A stretch of DNA of 64,000 bases from Desulfobulbaceae bacterium (GCA_026988015.1 JALSMA010000075.1:22153-86152); one strand, 5' to 3'; numbered from the stretch's first letter, positions 16,901 to 26,024 are shown. A program made the numbers and translations. The notes: generated by a model from the sequence alone, not told the origin.

Positions 16901-17986
16901 TCAGATCTGGGTGGTCGCCTCAAAGTTCTTCATGAATTCCACTAGTTTCACTACACCATCACGTGGAAATGCATTATAGATTGACGCCCGACAACCTCCA
17001 ATTGAACGATGGCCTTTAAGGCCGTTCAGCCCTATCTCCGCAGCTTCTGAGATAAATTTAGCTTCGAGGTCAGCACTGGGAAGAGTAAAGGGTATATTCA
17101 TGAACGAGCGGGATGACTTTTCGGCATGCCCGCGATAGTAATCTGTAGAGTCAATGCAGTCATAAAGAAGAGTAGCTTTTTCAACATTTCTGGCCTGTAC
17201 CGCGTCAACCCCACCTTGTTTTTTTAACCACTTGAGGACTTCGCCAACTACATATATAGGAAAGCAGGGTGGGGTGTTGAACATTGAGTCTTTGTCTGCA
17301 TGGGTCTTGTAGGTAAGCATGGTAGGGGTTCCTGCAGGAGTTCTATCGAGTAGATCATCCCTGATAATAACGATGGTAACTCCTGAAGGACCCAAGTTTT
17401 TCTGGGCTCCGGCAAAGATAAGTCCAAATTTTGAGACATCAATTTTTCTGGACAGGATATCAGATGACATATCTGATATCAGTATCCTGTCAGTTTCTGG
17501 GAATTGGGGGAATTGAGTACCATAAATGGTGTTGTTGGATACAAAGTAAAGATATTCTGAATCGGGAGGGACAGTGTATTCATCTTGGGTTGGAACACGG
17601 TTGAACGTTTGGTCTTCACTTGAAAAAGCAACGTCTATATCACCAAACAATCTGGCTTCTTTAATGGCTTTTTTTGACCAGGCTCCTGTGTTGAGGTAGG
17701 TGGCTTTTTTACCATCACCAAGAAGATTCATGGGAATCATGAAAAATTGGCTGGATGCGCCCCCCTGGAGGAAGAGAACCTTGTAATTGGTTGGTATTTC
17801 CATAAGTTCCCGCAGCAGCTTCTCGGTATTTTCTGCAACTGCCATGAATTCTTGAGAGCGGTGGCTTATTTCAATGAGTCCTATTCCTGTCTCTTTAAAA
17901 TTAACCAAATCTTTTGAAGCCTGCTCAAGAACTTCCACCGGTAATGTCGCAGGACCTGGACTGAAATTATATACCCGATCGGCCAT
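16901..17986 (-). CDS. serC: Phosphoserine aminotransferase
   Basis: SerC is a PLP enzyme that converts 3-phosphohydroxypyruvate to phosphoserine in serine synthesis and also acts in pyridoxine synthesis in some bacteria. The 361-aa sequence starts with VYNFSPGPATLPVEVLEQ and shows ISHRSQEF, LFLQGGASSQFFMIPMNLL, VSNNTIYGTQFP, the PLP-Lys region FAGAQKNLGPSGVT and the C-terminal GHRSIGGCRASIYNA. It leads a minus-strand group with the radical SAM gene and rlmN. The start is preceded by AAGGAGT. Confidence 0.96.
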   Translation of the reverse strand: MADRVYNFSPGPATLPVEVLEQASKDLVNFKETGIGLIEISHRSQEFMAVAENTEKLLRELMEIPTNYKVLFLQGGASSQFFMIPMNLLGDGKKATYLNTGAWSKKAIKEARLFGDIDVAFSSEDQTFNRVPTQDEYTVPPDSEYLYFVSNNTIYGTQFPQFPETDRILISDMSSDILSRKIDVSKFGLIFAGAQKNLGPSGVTIVIIRDDLLDRTPAGTPTMLTYKTHADKDSMFNTPPCFPIYVVGEVLKWLKKQGGVDAVQARNVEKATLLYDCIDSTDYYRGHAEKSSRSFMNIPFTLPSADLEAKFISEAAEIGLNGLKGHRSIGGCRASIYNAFPRDGVVKLVEFMKNFEATTQI

Positions 17987-18142
17987 TTTTTACTCCTTCT
18001 TGAAAAAATAATACCTGAATGATCCTGAATCTGTTAAATAACAATTTCTTAAAATCCCTGTGCAACAAAGAATCATTAAGAGATAATTTGATATTGCAGA
18101 TGGGATCAGCAGGAATTCTTTGTTGTTTTATCCTTGAATCCG

Positions 18143-18234
18143 TGACAGCTTTGTAGTTTTTTTGATAACATACTGAAATGTAAATATAAAAATCTGTAAT
18201 CAGGTATGTTGAAGGAAAAAAGCTCACCTCCCTC
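18143..18234. repeat. Dispersed intergenic repeat, family 1, copy A
   Basis: This segment aligns with two others in the window (56064-56152 and 58864-58955). Shared blocks are GACAGCTT, AACATACTGAAAT, an AT-rich stretch, AATCAGG-ATGTT, GAAAGAAA and CTC-CTTC. All three copies lie in gene-free DNA. This copy is in the 350-base gap between serC and a GGDEF remnant; I see nothing else in that gap apart from the serC ribosome-binding site. It shows no terminal inverted repeats or coding capacity. Whether it is a miniature element or an RNA is unknown. Confidence 0.6.
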
Positions 18235-18336
18235 TGTGGCGTTCGCTCACGAAGTCAGGTTGTCGTACGACAATGTTCGACTTATTTTTGTAAACCTTGT
18301 TACCATATTCCAGTCCCTTCGTCACCTGTAGACTTC

Positions 18337-18825
18337 ATGAAACCTGACTCTTCAAAGCATTTTTTTCAGATAACACTTAGTGTACTGCTGATAGATATTG
18401 ACCATTTACGCATTATAAATGAAAGACATGGGCATACAACTGGGGGCAATGTGTTACTGCTTACCGCTGAGTGTATCAGAAAAGAGCTGGAAAGTTACAA
18501 TTATACGGGTTGTCGCTGGGAAGGGGCAGTTCATTATTCTTCTGCCTACACTCTCAACACAGGAAGGTTGCATAAAGGCCTGGAAAATACGATCAGCAGC
18601 AAACAGACACGCCAGGGGTACAGCAGATAAGCTCGACAGGGTAACAATAAACACGGGCGTGGCTCAGAGATTACTACTGACAACCTTGAAAGCCTCATCG
18701 CCAGGGCTGAGCCCGGATTGCTCGCAGTAAGAGATATGGGACGCAACAGCAGTGCAATTGGTTATGACTGGATACTCATAGAATACTACTGTGAACCTTT
18801 ACTTCAACTTCTAGTGAGCGCCTGA
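18337..18825 (+). pseudogene. Decayed diguanylate cyclase (GGDEF) domain with two frameshifts
   Basis: Three consecutive frames together spell a GGDEF domain. Frame one (18337 to about 18522) reads LLIDIDHLRIINERHGHTTG, the LDIDHFK..ND.yGH part. Frame two (about 18523-18660) reads GQFIILLPTLSTQEG and later VTINTGVA. The first frame then resumes (about 18661-18825) with NLESLIARAEPGLLAVRDMG, the ADxALYxAKxxGRN part. The signature motif itself is degraded to roughly EG-QF at the first frameshift. No sensor domain or clean start is present. Its end overlaps the 3' end of trmL by 22 bases. It should not make an active cyclase. Confidence 0.8.
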
Positions 18826-19265
18826 TATAGTACGATACCTGCTGTCATAGCAAGATTTAAGCTTCTGATATTAGGGTTTTGCATGGGAAGGGTGTAGCAG
18901 CGATCTGAATAGAGTTTCAAGAGTTCCTCCGGCAATCCCTTGGTTTCTTTTCCGAAAATAAGGAAATCGCCGGGTTTGAAGGGTGCTTCAAGGTAGGTTC
19001 TATCTGTCTTTGTGGTGAGAAAGTAGAGTCTGGTCTCGTCCTGAACCTCTAGAAAATCCTCAAATGAGTCCCAGTAACGAATGTCAACAAATTTCCAATA
19101 ATCAAGACCGGCACGCTTCAGGTATTTATCATCCGTTGAAAAACCCAGCGGATGAATCAGGTGAAGGACCGTGTTGGTTGCCCCGCACAAGCGTGCGATG
19201 GAGCCAGTGTTCGGCGGTATTTCGGGTTCGACAAGAACGATATTGTAGGGGATGTTACTGGTCAT
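18804..19265 (-). CDS. trmL: tRNA (cytidine/uridine-34-2'-O)-methyltransferase
   Basis: TrmL is a SPOUT-class methyltransferase that adds a 2'-O-methyl to the wobble base of tRNA-Leu isoacceptors. The protein is 153 aa, standard for this minimal single-domain family, with VLVEPEIPPNTGSIARLCGAT at the N terminus, LIFGKETKGLPEELL in the middle and the knot segment MQNPNIRSLNLAMTAGIVLYQ at the C terminus. It stands alone on the minus strand between a GGDEF remnant and the lysC operon. Confidence 0.93.
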   Translation of the reverse strand: MTSNIPYNIVLVEPEIPPNTGSIARLCGATNTVLHLIHPLGFSTDDKYLKRAGLDYWKFVDIRYWDSFEDFLEVQDETRLYFLTTKTDRTYLEAPFKPGDFLIFGKETKGLPEELLKLYSDRCYTLPMQNPNIRSLNLAMTAGIVLYQALTRS

Positions 19266-19476
19266 GGCAAATTATTGTGCAGAGCACAGCTTTATATTCC
19301 TGGAATCTTTTTATTGGTTAAATGTATTGACAGTGCATCATATTAGCACAAGTTCACTGTTTGTGAATCAGCCAACTGTATCAATAATAGAAAATCGGAT
19401 TGCCCTTTCACCGTTACCTGGTAAGAAAAAGTTGCTTTTTTACTGACAGGTACTAAATTGTAGCCATTACAACATT

Positions 19477-19562
19477 GATGGCATCGCAAAAAATCTTCAT
19501 CTGCTTCGTTGTGCGCCCTTCAGGAAGTGGCCTTGTGTACAATTTTTTATCTAATTGCGACG
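19477..19562. repeat. Dispersed intergenic repeat, family 2, copy 1
   Basis: This segment reads GATGGCATCGCAAAAAATC followed by CTGCTTCGTTGT and later ATCTAATTGCGACGT. A second copy at 29980-30045 has GGTGGCATCG, CCCTGCTTCGTTGT and TTTAATTGCGATGT, and a partial copy at 36586-36640 has GATGCGTCGTAAAAG and CCTGCTTCGTTTACGC. It occupies part of the 468-base gap between trmL and lysC. The rest of the gap holds a hairpin near lysC and no credible gene. Confidence 0.55.
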
Positions 19563-19660
19563 TTTCCCGGTACGCCGAAATTAAATAAAATTCGTGCTTC
19601 GCTTCTGAAGTTTTTTTACTTAGCCATCAACAATAAATGAATTGTTTTTAGCTGACTCAT

Positions 19661-19695
19661 TAACGGCAGACTTTTACCAGTCTGCCGTTAATTTT
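19661..19695 (+). terminator. Hairpin with T-run just upstream of lysC
   Basis: TAACGGCAGACT (19661-19672) pairs perfectly with AGTCTGCCGTTA (19679-19690) around a six-base loop, followed by ATTTTTC. It has the form of an intrinsic terminator and lies 44 bases upstream of the lysC ATG, on the same strand. It could end a leader transcript (attenuation of lysC) or stop read-through from upstream. No lysine riboswitch core was recognised. Confidence 0.6.
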
Positions 19696-19733
19696 TCAAT
19701 ACCGTGAGATATGTCGAAAGGAGCTTTGGATAG

Positions 19734-20984
19734 ATGGCGTTAATCGTACAGAAGTTTGGAGGGACCTCAGTGGGCGATCCCGAAAAAATCAAACAGGTCG
19801 CACAACGGGTACTTAAAAAGAAAAAAGAGGGTAACCAGATGGTGGTTGTACTCTCTGCCATGTCTGGCGAAACAAATCGTCTCACCGAATTTGCCATGCA
19901 GATGCAGGAAATTCCCGACCTCAGGGAAATGGATGTACTCCTCTCATCTGGAGAACAGGTTACCGTTTCTTTATTTGCTATGGCGGTAAAAGCATATGGC
20001 GATGATTGTATATCTTATCTTGGAGATCAGGTAAAGATTTTAACGGACAGCTCCCACACTAAGGCTCGTATAGAATTTATTGATACAGAAAAAATAACGT
20101 CTGCACTTGGAGAAGGCAAGATTGTTGTTGTTGCAGGTTTCCAGGGAGTTGACAGTGACGGAAACATCACCACACTTGGAAGAGGCGGATCAGACACCAC
20201 CGCTGTGGCTCTTGCTGCGGCACTCCAGGCAGATGCATGTGAAATATTCACAGATGTAGAGGGTGTTTATACCACAGACCCAAATATCTGTAACAAGGCT
20301 AAAAAAATTGATAGAATATCCTACGATGAGATGCTTGAGCTTGCCAGTCTTGGAGCGAAAGTTCTCGATATACGATCAGTTACCTTTGCAAAACAGTATA
20401 AAGTACCGATCCATGTCCGTTCCACCTTCACAGAAACTGAAGGAACATGGGTTGTTGAGGAGGATGAAGAAATGGAAGGACGGATAGTTTCAGGGGTCAC
20501 CTATAATAAAAATGAAGCACGCATAACTATCTCAGGTGTTCCCGATCAGCCTGGTATTGCTGCTAAAATTTTCACTCCGATCTCCGATGCTGATATAATT
20601 GTTGATATGATTATTCAGAATCAGGATACCGGTAACGGGCTTACCGATATGACTTTCACTGTCTTGCGCAGTGATTACCAGAGAACAATGCAACTGCTTA
20701 ATTCTATTACAGAAAAAACAGGTGCAAATGGAGGTATTCACGGTTCCGATTCCATAACCAAGATATCTATCGTTGGTGTCGGAATGCGGAACCATTCCGG
20801 TATTGCATCTACCATGTTCAGTGTTCTTTCTAATGAGGGAATTAATATTTCCATGATTTCAACCTCTGAGATCAAGGTTTCCTGTATTATAGAAGAAAAG
20901 TATACCGAATTAGCTATACGTGCCCTTCATGATGCATTTGAGCTTGATAAGGATACCGTACCCGAAGAGGAATCAATCATATAA
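19734..20984 (+). CDS. lysC: Aspartate kinase
   Basis: Aspartate kinase phosphorylates aspartate, the entry step to lysine, methionine and threonine. The 416-aa protein has the N-terminal kinase domain with LIVQKFGGTSVGDPEKI, LSAMSGETNRL and TLGRGGSDTTAVALAAAL, then two ACT domains (about residues 265-345 and 350-416) that normally bind lysine or threonine for feedback control. There is no fused homoserine dehydrogenase. AAAGGAG lies about 11 bases before the ATG. The cimA gene starts 13 bases after its stop, so the two are probably co-transcribed. Confidence 0.96.
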   Translation: MALIVQKFGGTSVGDPEKIKQVAQRVLKKKKEGNQMVVVLSAMSGETNRLTEFAMQMQEIPDLREMDVLLSSGEQVTVSLFAMAVKAYGDDCISYLGDQVKILTDSSHTKARIEFIDTEKITSALGEGKIVVVAGFQGVDSDGNITTLGRGGSDTTAVALAAALQADACEIFTDVEGVYTTDPNICNKAKKIDRISYDEMLELASLGAKVLDIRSVTFAKQYKVPIHVRSTFTETEGTWVVEEDEEMEGRIVSGVTYNKNEARITISGVPDQPGIAAKIFTPISDADIIVDMIIQNQDTGNGLTDMTFTVLRSDYQRTMQLLNSITEKTGANGGIHGSDSITKISIVGVGMRNHSGIASTMFSVLSNEGINISMISTSEIKVSCIIEEKYTELAIRALHDAFELDKDTVPEEESII

Positions 20985-20996
20985 GTGGTGAGCATT

Positions 20997-22601
20997 ATGA
21001 CGAAGTCTATACAGATATACGATACGACCCTGAGAGATGGTACTCAGGCAGAAAATTTCAATCTCTCGGTTTCCGATAAAATCCGGATAAGCCATAAACT
21101 CGATGAGCTCGGTATTGACTTCATTGAGGGGGGATGGCCCGGATCAAACCCGCTGGCTGTTGAGTTCTTCAAAAGCATGCAGGATGAAACGCTGAAACAT
21201 GCAAAACTGGCAGCCTTTGGAGCTACTCGTCTTTTTACAAATAGCTGTGAGGAGGATAAAAATCTCAAGGCTTTAATTGACGCAAATACTCCTGTAATAA
21301 CAATATTTGGTAAGTCATGGGATATACATGTCCATGATGCCTTACGTATTGAACTTGAAGACAACCTGGTAATTATTGAAGAGTCACTGGCCTACTTGAA
21401 GCCCCATGTTGAAAATCTTTTTTATGATGCTGAACATTTTTTTGATGGGTTCAAAAAAAATCCGGACTATGCTCTTGCCACTTTGGATAAGGCAATAATA
21501 GGCGGAGCAGAATGTCTCATTCTCTGTGACACCAATGGTGGTATGCTGCCACACGAAGTGCAGCCAATCGTTGAAAGGGTAAAAAGTTTTCTTGCAGAAC
21601 GTGGTTCTAATGTCAAACTGGGAATCCACGCCCATAACGATTCCGAAACCGCTGTGGCGAACTCGCTACTAGCATTGAGCCTTGGGGTGACCCAGGTGCA
21701 GGGAACCATGAACGGCTATGGTGAACGATGTGGCAACGCAAATCTAACATCAATCCTCCCTGCTCTCGGGATTAAGATGGGTTATGACTGTGAAGCCACC
21801 AGGAATATAGATAAATTGTACGATGCTGCCATGTTAGTGGATGAGCTTGCCAACTTGCCACATAATAAATATCAACCCTATGTAGGACGCTCTGCATTTG
21901 CTCATAAAGGTGGTATTCATGTTTCTGCTGTAAAACGGAACCCCTTGACTTATGAACATATTGAACCTGAAAAAGTTGGAAATATCAGAAGGATTTTGAT
22001 TTCAGATCAGGCAGGTAAATCAAATGTTCTTCATAAGGCCAAAAAATTCGGAATTGAGATTGACCCAAGCAGCCCCATTGCAGCATCCATTGTGACTGAG
22101 CTGAAAAACCTTGAAAACCAAGGTTTTCAATATGAGGGAGCAGAGGCATCCTTCGAATTACTCATGAGACGTGCTGTCGGTGCGACGGCCAATTATTTCA
22201 CTTTAAAAGGTTTCAGGGCGATTAATATTAAGAGGCAGATGGACCAACCTCCTGAAACTGAGGCGACCATCAGGATTGAGGTTGGGGGACAGGAAGTTCA
22301 CACTGCCGCCATGGGTGATGGTCCGGTTAATGCACTTGATCGTGCCATGCGAAAGGCTCTCGCTCGCTTCTATCCTGCACTGGATGAAATCGAACTCATT
22401 GACTATAAAGTTCGTGTTTTGTCCGGGCAGCAGGGAACTGGGGCCAAAGTACGGGTACTGATTGAATCCAAAGACCAGCATGAGCAATGGGGAACAGTTG
22501 GCGTGTCAGTAAATATTATAGAGGCGTCATGGCAGGCTCTAGTGGATTCGATTACATACAAGCTGATGCGAGATGAGCAGCGTCAAACAGAAAAAGACTG
22601 A
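20997..22601 (+). CDS. cimA: (R)-citramalate synthase
   Basis: The 534-aa protein is of the isopropylmalate/citramalate synthase superfamily, longer-type CimA. It has IQIYDTTLRDGTQAENFNLS (metal Asp and catalytic Arg), the GIHAHNDSETAVANS block, GTMNGYGERCGNANL, the FAHKGGIHVSAVKR block and a C-terminal LeuA-like regulatory domain (about 400-534). The DGTQAE reading and the missing LeuA signature support condensation of pyruvate with acetyl-CoA to citramalate, feeding LeuCD toward 2-oxobutyrate and isoleucine. The ATG at 20997 follows GGTGAGC; the GTG at 20985 directly abuts lysC. It overlaps the next gene by 29 bases. Confidence 0.9.
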   Translation: MTKSIQIYDTTLRDGTQAENFNLSVSDKIRISHKLDELGIDFIEGGWPGSNPLAVEFFKSMQDETLKHAKLAAFGATRLFTNSCEEDKNLKALIDANTPVITIFGKSWDIHVHDALRIELEDNLVIIEESLAYLKPHVENLFYDAEHFFDGFKKNPDYALATLDKAIIGGAECLILCDTNGGMLPHEVQPIVERVKSFLAERGSNVKLGIHAHNDSETAVANSLLALSLGVTQVQGTMNGYGERCGNANLTSILPALGIKMGYDCEATRNIDKLYDAAMLVDELANLPHNKYQPYVGRSAFAHKGGIHVSAVKRNPLTYEHIEPEKVGNIRRILISDQAGKSNVLHKAKKFGIEIDPSSPIAASIVTELKNLENQGFQYEGAEASFELLMRRAVGATANYFTLKGFRAINIKRQMDQPPETEATIRIEVGGQEVHTAAMGDGPVNALDRAMRKALARFYPALDEIELIDYKVRVLSGQQGTGAKVRVLIESKDQHEQWGTVGVSVNIIEASWQALVDSITYKLMRDEQRQTEKD

Positions 22602-23052
22602 CTCAGGTCATAGTTTAAAAGAGGAAGCGGCGAGGGATGGTTTAGTCCTTTTTTGCTGCTTCTTCTTTTTTATATGGCTGGTATACTCATCCACTGCAAT
22701 ATCTTCTACGAAGATTCCCGCCAAACAAAACCTCATAATTGCAAGTAAACACTCTGGGCCTGGTGTTGAAGAGAAGAAAATGTTAGCCCTTGCGGCGCCC
22801 GGTGTCCTTTCATCATTGACCGAATACAGCTTTAGTCCATTTTTCTTTGCTCCAATCCTCATTAATTATTGTGATAAGGAGTTGCTTATGACTATCAATG
22901 GAATAGGACCAGGCCTTGCCTTGAATATCCTCGAGACAAGAGAAAAAATAGGTGGATTTACCTCAAAAAAAGACTTGCTCCTGGTAAATGGAATAGGAAA
23001 AATACGTCTGAGACGGCTGGCGCCATGTTTCAGTTTCAGGAAACGCCCATGA
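22573..23052 (+). CDS. ComEA-like helix-hairpin-helix protein with one membrane anchor
   Basis: The 159-aa protein has a hydrophobic segment near residues 24-45 (LVLFCCFFFFIWLVYSS) and a C-terminal pair of helix-hairpin-helix motifs: LMTINGIGPGLALNILETREKIGGF and LLLVNGIGKIRLRRL. This is the ComEA layout, a membrane-anchored DNA-binding module that in competent bacteria pulls DNA through the envelope. A stand-alone gene here does not prove competence. It overlaps cimA by 29 bases and miaA by four (ATGA), so it is tightly embedded in the operon. Confidence 0.75.
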   Translation: MSSVKQKKTDSGHSLKEEAARDGLVLFCCFFFFIWLVYSSTAISSTKIPAKQNLIIASKHSGPGVEEKKMLALAAPGVLSSLTEYSFSPFFFAPILINYCDKELLMTINGIGPGLALNILETREKIGGFTSKKDLLLVNGIGKIRLRRLAPCFSFRKRP

Positions 23053-24017
23053 CTAGTATGGATTTTTTTCCTTGTCGTGAGCCGATCATGGTACTTATCG
23101 GCCCGACAGCTATTGGAAAAACATCATTGTCCATAAGTCTTGCTAGAGAATTTGACTTTGAGATTATCAGTGTTGATTCCATGCAGGTGTATCGTTATAT
23201 GGATATAGGTACTGCCAAAATCAGCAAAGAAGAAATGAATGGTGTTCGGCATCATCTCATTAGTATTGTAGACCCTGATACCAGTTATGATGCTGTATAC
23301 TTTGAGAAAAATGCCATTGAAGCAATGACAGAAATAAAATCAAGAGGTAAGAGAATACTCCTCACAGGTGGAACAGGACTCTACCTGAAGGCACTCTTGG
23401 AAGGCTTCTCCAGGGAATTACCTGCATTCCCTGAGATTAGAGCTGATCTCACGTCACGAATTAAAGCCGGTCAACGTACCTTAATGCATGAAGAATTGTC
23501 CACATGTGACCGTATTAGTGCAACAAGAATCCACTCAAACGACACCCACAGACTTGTCCGAGCGCTTGAGATCTACAAGGGAACCGGCAAACCATGGTCG
23601 TGGTATATAGCTCGGGATCGAAAGAGAAAAAAAGAACCCCGATTTACCAGGGTGCAAATGGTAGGGCTAACCACAGATCGCCACCGGCTCCACGCCCGAA
23701 TACAGAAGAGGTCAGAAATCATGCTCGAATCGGGTTTCGAAGATGAAGTTCGCAATCTTCTGGAGAGAGGGTATGGGGCAGAACTAAAATCAATGCGTTC
23801 TATTGGCTACAGCCACATGGTGAAGTATGTACTTGGGGTGTGGACCTGGGACACAATGGTGGAAAACCTTATTCGAGACACCAGGAGATATGCCAAAAGA
23901 CAGTATACGTGGTTCAAAAAGTTAAATAACCTCCAGTGGGTTGACACTTCAGAACAGGGTGGGGTGAGGGCTGATGTTGATCGGTTTCTATCCAGTAACT
24001 CCGCAACCATGTCCTAA
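23049..24017 (+). CDS. miaA: tRNA dimethylallyltransferase
   Basis: MiaA transfers a dimethylallyl group to N6 of A37 in tRNAs reading UNN codons. The 322-aa protein has the P-loop LIGPTAIGKTSLS, the ISVDSMQVYRYMDIGTAK block, HHLISIVDPD, LTGGTGLYLKALLEG and the C-terminal RYAKRQYTWFKK. I chose the ATG at 23049, which overlaps the upstream stop as ATGA and has AGGAAA before it; a Met at 23025 would add eight residues. The partner enzyme MiaB, which acts on the MiaA product, is encoded 4.5 kb downstream. Confidence 0.95.
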   Translation: MTSMDFFPCREPIMVLIGPTAIGKTSLSISLAREFDFEIISVDSMQVYRYMDIGTAKISKEEMNGVRHHLISIVDPDTSYDAVYFEKNAIEAMTEIKSRGKRILLTGGTGLYLKALLEGFSRELPAFPEIRADLTSRIKAGQRTLMHEELSTCDRISATRIHSNDTHRLVRALEIYKGTGKPWSWYIARDRKRKKEPRFTRVQMVGLTTDRHRLHARIQKRSEIMLESGFEDEVRNLLERGYGAELKSMRSIGYSHMVKYVLGVWTWDTMVENLIRDTRRYAKRQYTWFKKLNNLQWVDTSEQGGVRADVDRFLSSNSATMS

Positions 24018-24028
24018 ACAGTTACATT

Positions 24029-25723
24029 ATGTCTCAAATAAAATTGCCAGGCGGGTCTAAACTTCACCCTGTAGTTGAACATATCCTTTCATCGCGTGGA
24101 ATATCTGACCCTTCTGAACTTAGCCAGTTCATGTCGCCAAAGCTCAGCGAACTTCCGGATCCATCCCTTTTGAAGGATATGGACCTTGCAGTGGATCTGA
24201 TCTGCGACGCCCTTATGCAGAACAAAACCTTTCTTATATGGGGGGACTACGACGTAGACGGGACCACAGCCACCGCATTGCTCGTAAAATTCTTTGCCTT
24301 ACTGAACAAAAAGGCAGAATACCATATTCCTAACCGACTTTCAGATGGATACGGCTTACAGAAAGATGGCCTTATCAGGATTAGTGAAGACTTCGACCCA
24401 AAAGCAACCGTCCTGATCACAGTTGACAACGGGGTGTCTGCTCACCAGGCTGTCGATTACGCACGGAATGCAGGTTACACCATTGTGGTAACAGACCACC
24501 ACACCCCGCCAGATTTACGGGTCCAGGCGCATGCCGTCATCAATCCCAACCAAGAGGAATGCTCATTTCCGGATAGCGACCTGGCTGGTGTCGGAGTTGC
24601 TTTTTACCTTGCGATGGGAGTCAGGGCAGGCCTCCTGGGTAGAGATTACTTCTGTAGTCAAAAAATGCCAAACTTGAAGGGGCTACTTGACCTCGTAGCT
24701 GTCGGAACCGTGGCCGATATGGTTCAACTTTGCAGAGTGAACAGGGTTTTGGTAAAAGCTGGGCTGGAGGTAATGGCAGATGGCGGTAATTCAGGCCTTG
24801 CCGCACTGTGCAGGAAGACAAACCTCGACACTGGCCTTATCAGGTCTGAAGATATATCGTTCCAGTTGGCACCAAAAATCAACGCGGCGGGCCGCCTCGG
24901 TAATGCCGGTAAGGCAGTAGAACTTTTTCTTGCGGCTCCCGGAAAGGAGGCTAACGCCATCGCCAGCAGCCTTGTGTCAGATAATGAAAAACGCAAGCAC
25001 ATAACGTCATCCAACTATGCTAATGCAGAACATGAGGTTAGCTGTTCGGAGAACAGTCATGGCTTTGCAACCACTCTAGTGGCTGGGAGCTACCATGTAG
25101 GGGTTGCAGGTATAGTTGCCTCAAACCTTGTAGAAAAATATCAAAAGCCAAGCGTGGTTTTGTGTGACGTGGGTGGTGGCCTGTTTAAAGGATCCGCACG
25201 ATCGGTTCCTGGAGTTAATCTCTACAAAGCACTCTGTGATTGCAAGGATGCCTTGCTGGGGTTTGGCGGACACATGATGGCAGGAGGGTTGACCCTGACG
25301 GCTGACACAGTGAATGATTTCAGGGTGTTATTTGAATCTGCAGTGAATGGTCAAGGGGTGCAAGCTAAGGGTAATACTGGCGGCAAGTATGACGCTGAAA
25401 TCGAGGTTGGGGAGTTGTTCAGGGGGGTGATATTGAGACAATTGCATATGATGGAACCCTTTGGCCAGGGGAACCCTCAGCCGATTTTTCGTGACCGGGG
25501 TTCAAGTTTTTCGGAATTATCCCAAATAGGAAAGGATAAGAATCACCTGCGCTTTGTTATTACAAAAGAGCAAAGTCGTGTCAAGGGGGTGGCCTTTGGT
25601 TTTGGTGGTGAATTTGAGAGATGTCTCAACAATATGCACAAGGAGATCTTGTACACGCCGAGTGTCAATTTTTTTCGTGGTAAACGAAGCTGGCAGGCAA
25701 GAGTTACCGGAATAGGTTTCTGA
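24029..25723 (+). CDS. recJ: Single-stranded-DNA-specific 5'-3' exonuclease
   Basis: RecJ degrades single-stranded DNA 5' to 3' in recombination and mismatch repair. The 564-aa protein shows the DHH-family metal motifs: IWGDYDVDGTTATALL, ITVDNGVSAHQA, VVTDHHTPP, AVGTVADMVQL and INAAGRLGNAGKAVELF. The DHHA1 motif GFGGHMMAGGLTL follows, then a C-terminal OB-type region. It starts 11 bases after miaA and ends the plus-strand group that begins with lysC. Confidence 0.95.
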   Translation: MSQIKLPGGSKLHPVVEHILSSRGISDPSELSQFMSPKLSELPDPSLLKDMDLAVDLICDALMQNKTFLIWGDYDVDGTTATALLVKFFALLNKKAEYHIPNRLSDGYGLQKDGLIRISEDFDPKATVLITVDNGVSAHQAVDYARNAGYTIVVTDHHTPPDLRVQAHAVINPNQEECSFPDSDLAGVGVAFYLAMGVRAGLLGRDYFCSQKMPNLKGLLDLVAVGTVADMVQLCRVNRVLVKAGLEVMADGGNSGLAALCRKTNLDTGLIRSEDISFQLAPKINAAGRLGNAGKAVELFLAAPGKEANAIASSLVSDNEKRKHITSSNYANAEHEVSCSENSHGFATTLVAGSYHVGVAGIVASNLVEKYQKPSVVLCDVGGGLFKGSARSVPGVNLYKALCDCKDALLGFGGHMMAGGLTLTADTVNDFRVLFESAVNGQGVQAKGNTGGKYDAEIEVGELFRGVILRQLHMMEPFGQGNPQPIFRDRGSSFSELSQIGKDKNHLRFVITKEQSRVKGVAFGFGGEFERCLNNMHKEILYTPSVNFFRGKRSWQARVTGIGF

Positions 25724-26024
25724 TGCACAACATACTGACATAACAAACAATATTGAAACTATACATAATATACATTATGCGACATTTACCATTTTAGTGA
25801 TAGGCTGGGTGGCAATTTTATTTGATTTTCCAGCTATGTCTGTTAAGAGACTTCAGAATTTGATAATCAAGGATTTTTTTTAAGAGCAGCTAATTTTTCT
25901 CTTTACAAACCGCTTGATTCTTAATCCGGGTAGGTTTGTTGCGGATAACTTGCTGAGAGCTTATTGCTTTATTGGATGACTACCAGAACTCTTTGCAAAC
26001 TAGGACGACCACAAAGGATACGAT
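25724..26024. other. Gene-free gap between recJ and the HAD gene
   Basis: This 301-base AT-rich stretch has no credible reading frame on either strand and no copy of the three intergenic repeats. Only AAGGAT, the ribosome-binding site of the HAD gene, is recognisable near its end. A clear terminator for recJ is not visible. Confidence 0.6.
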
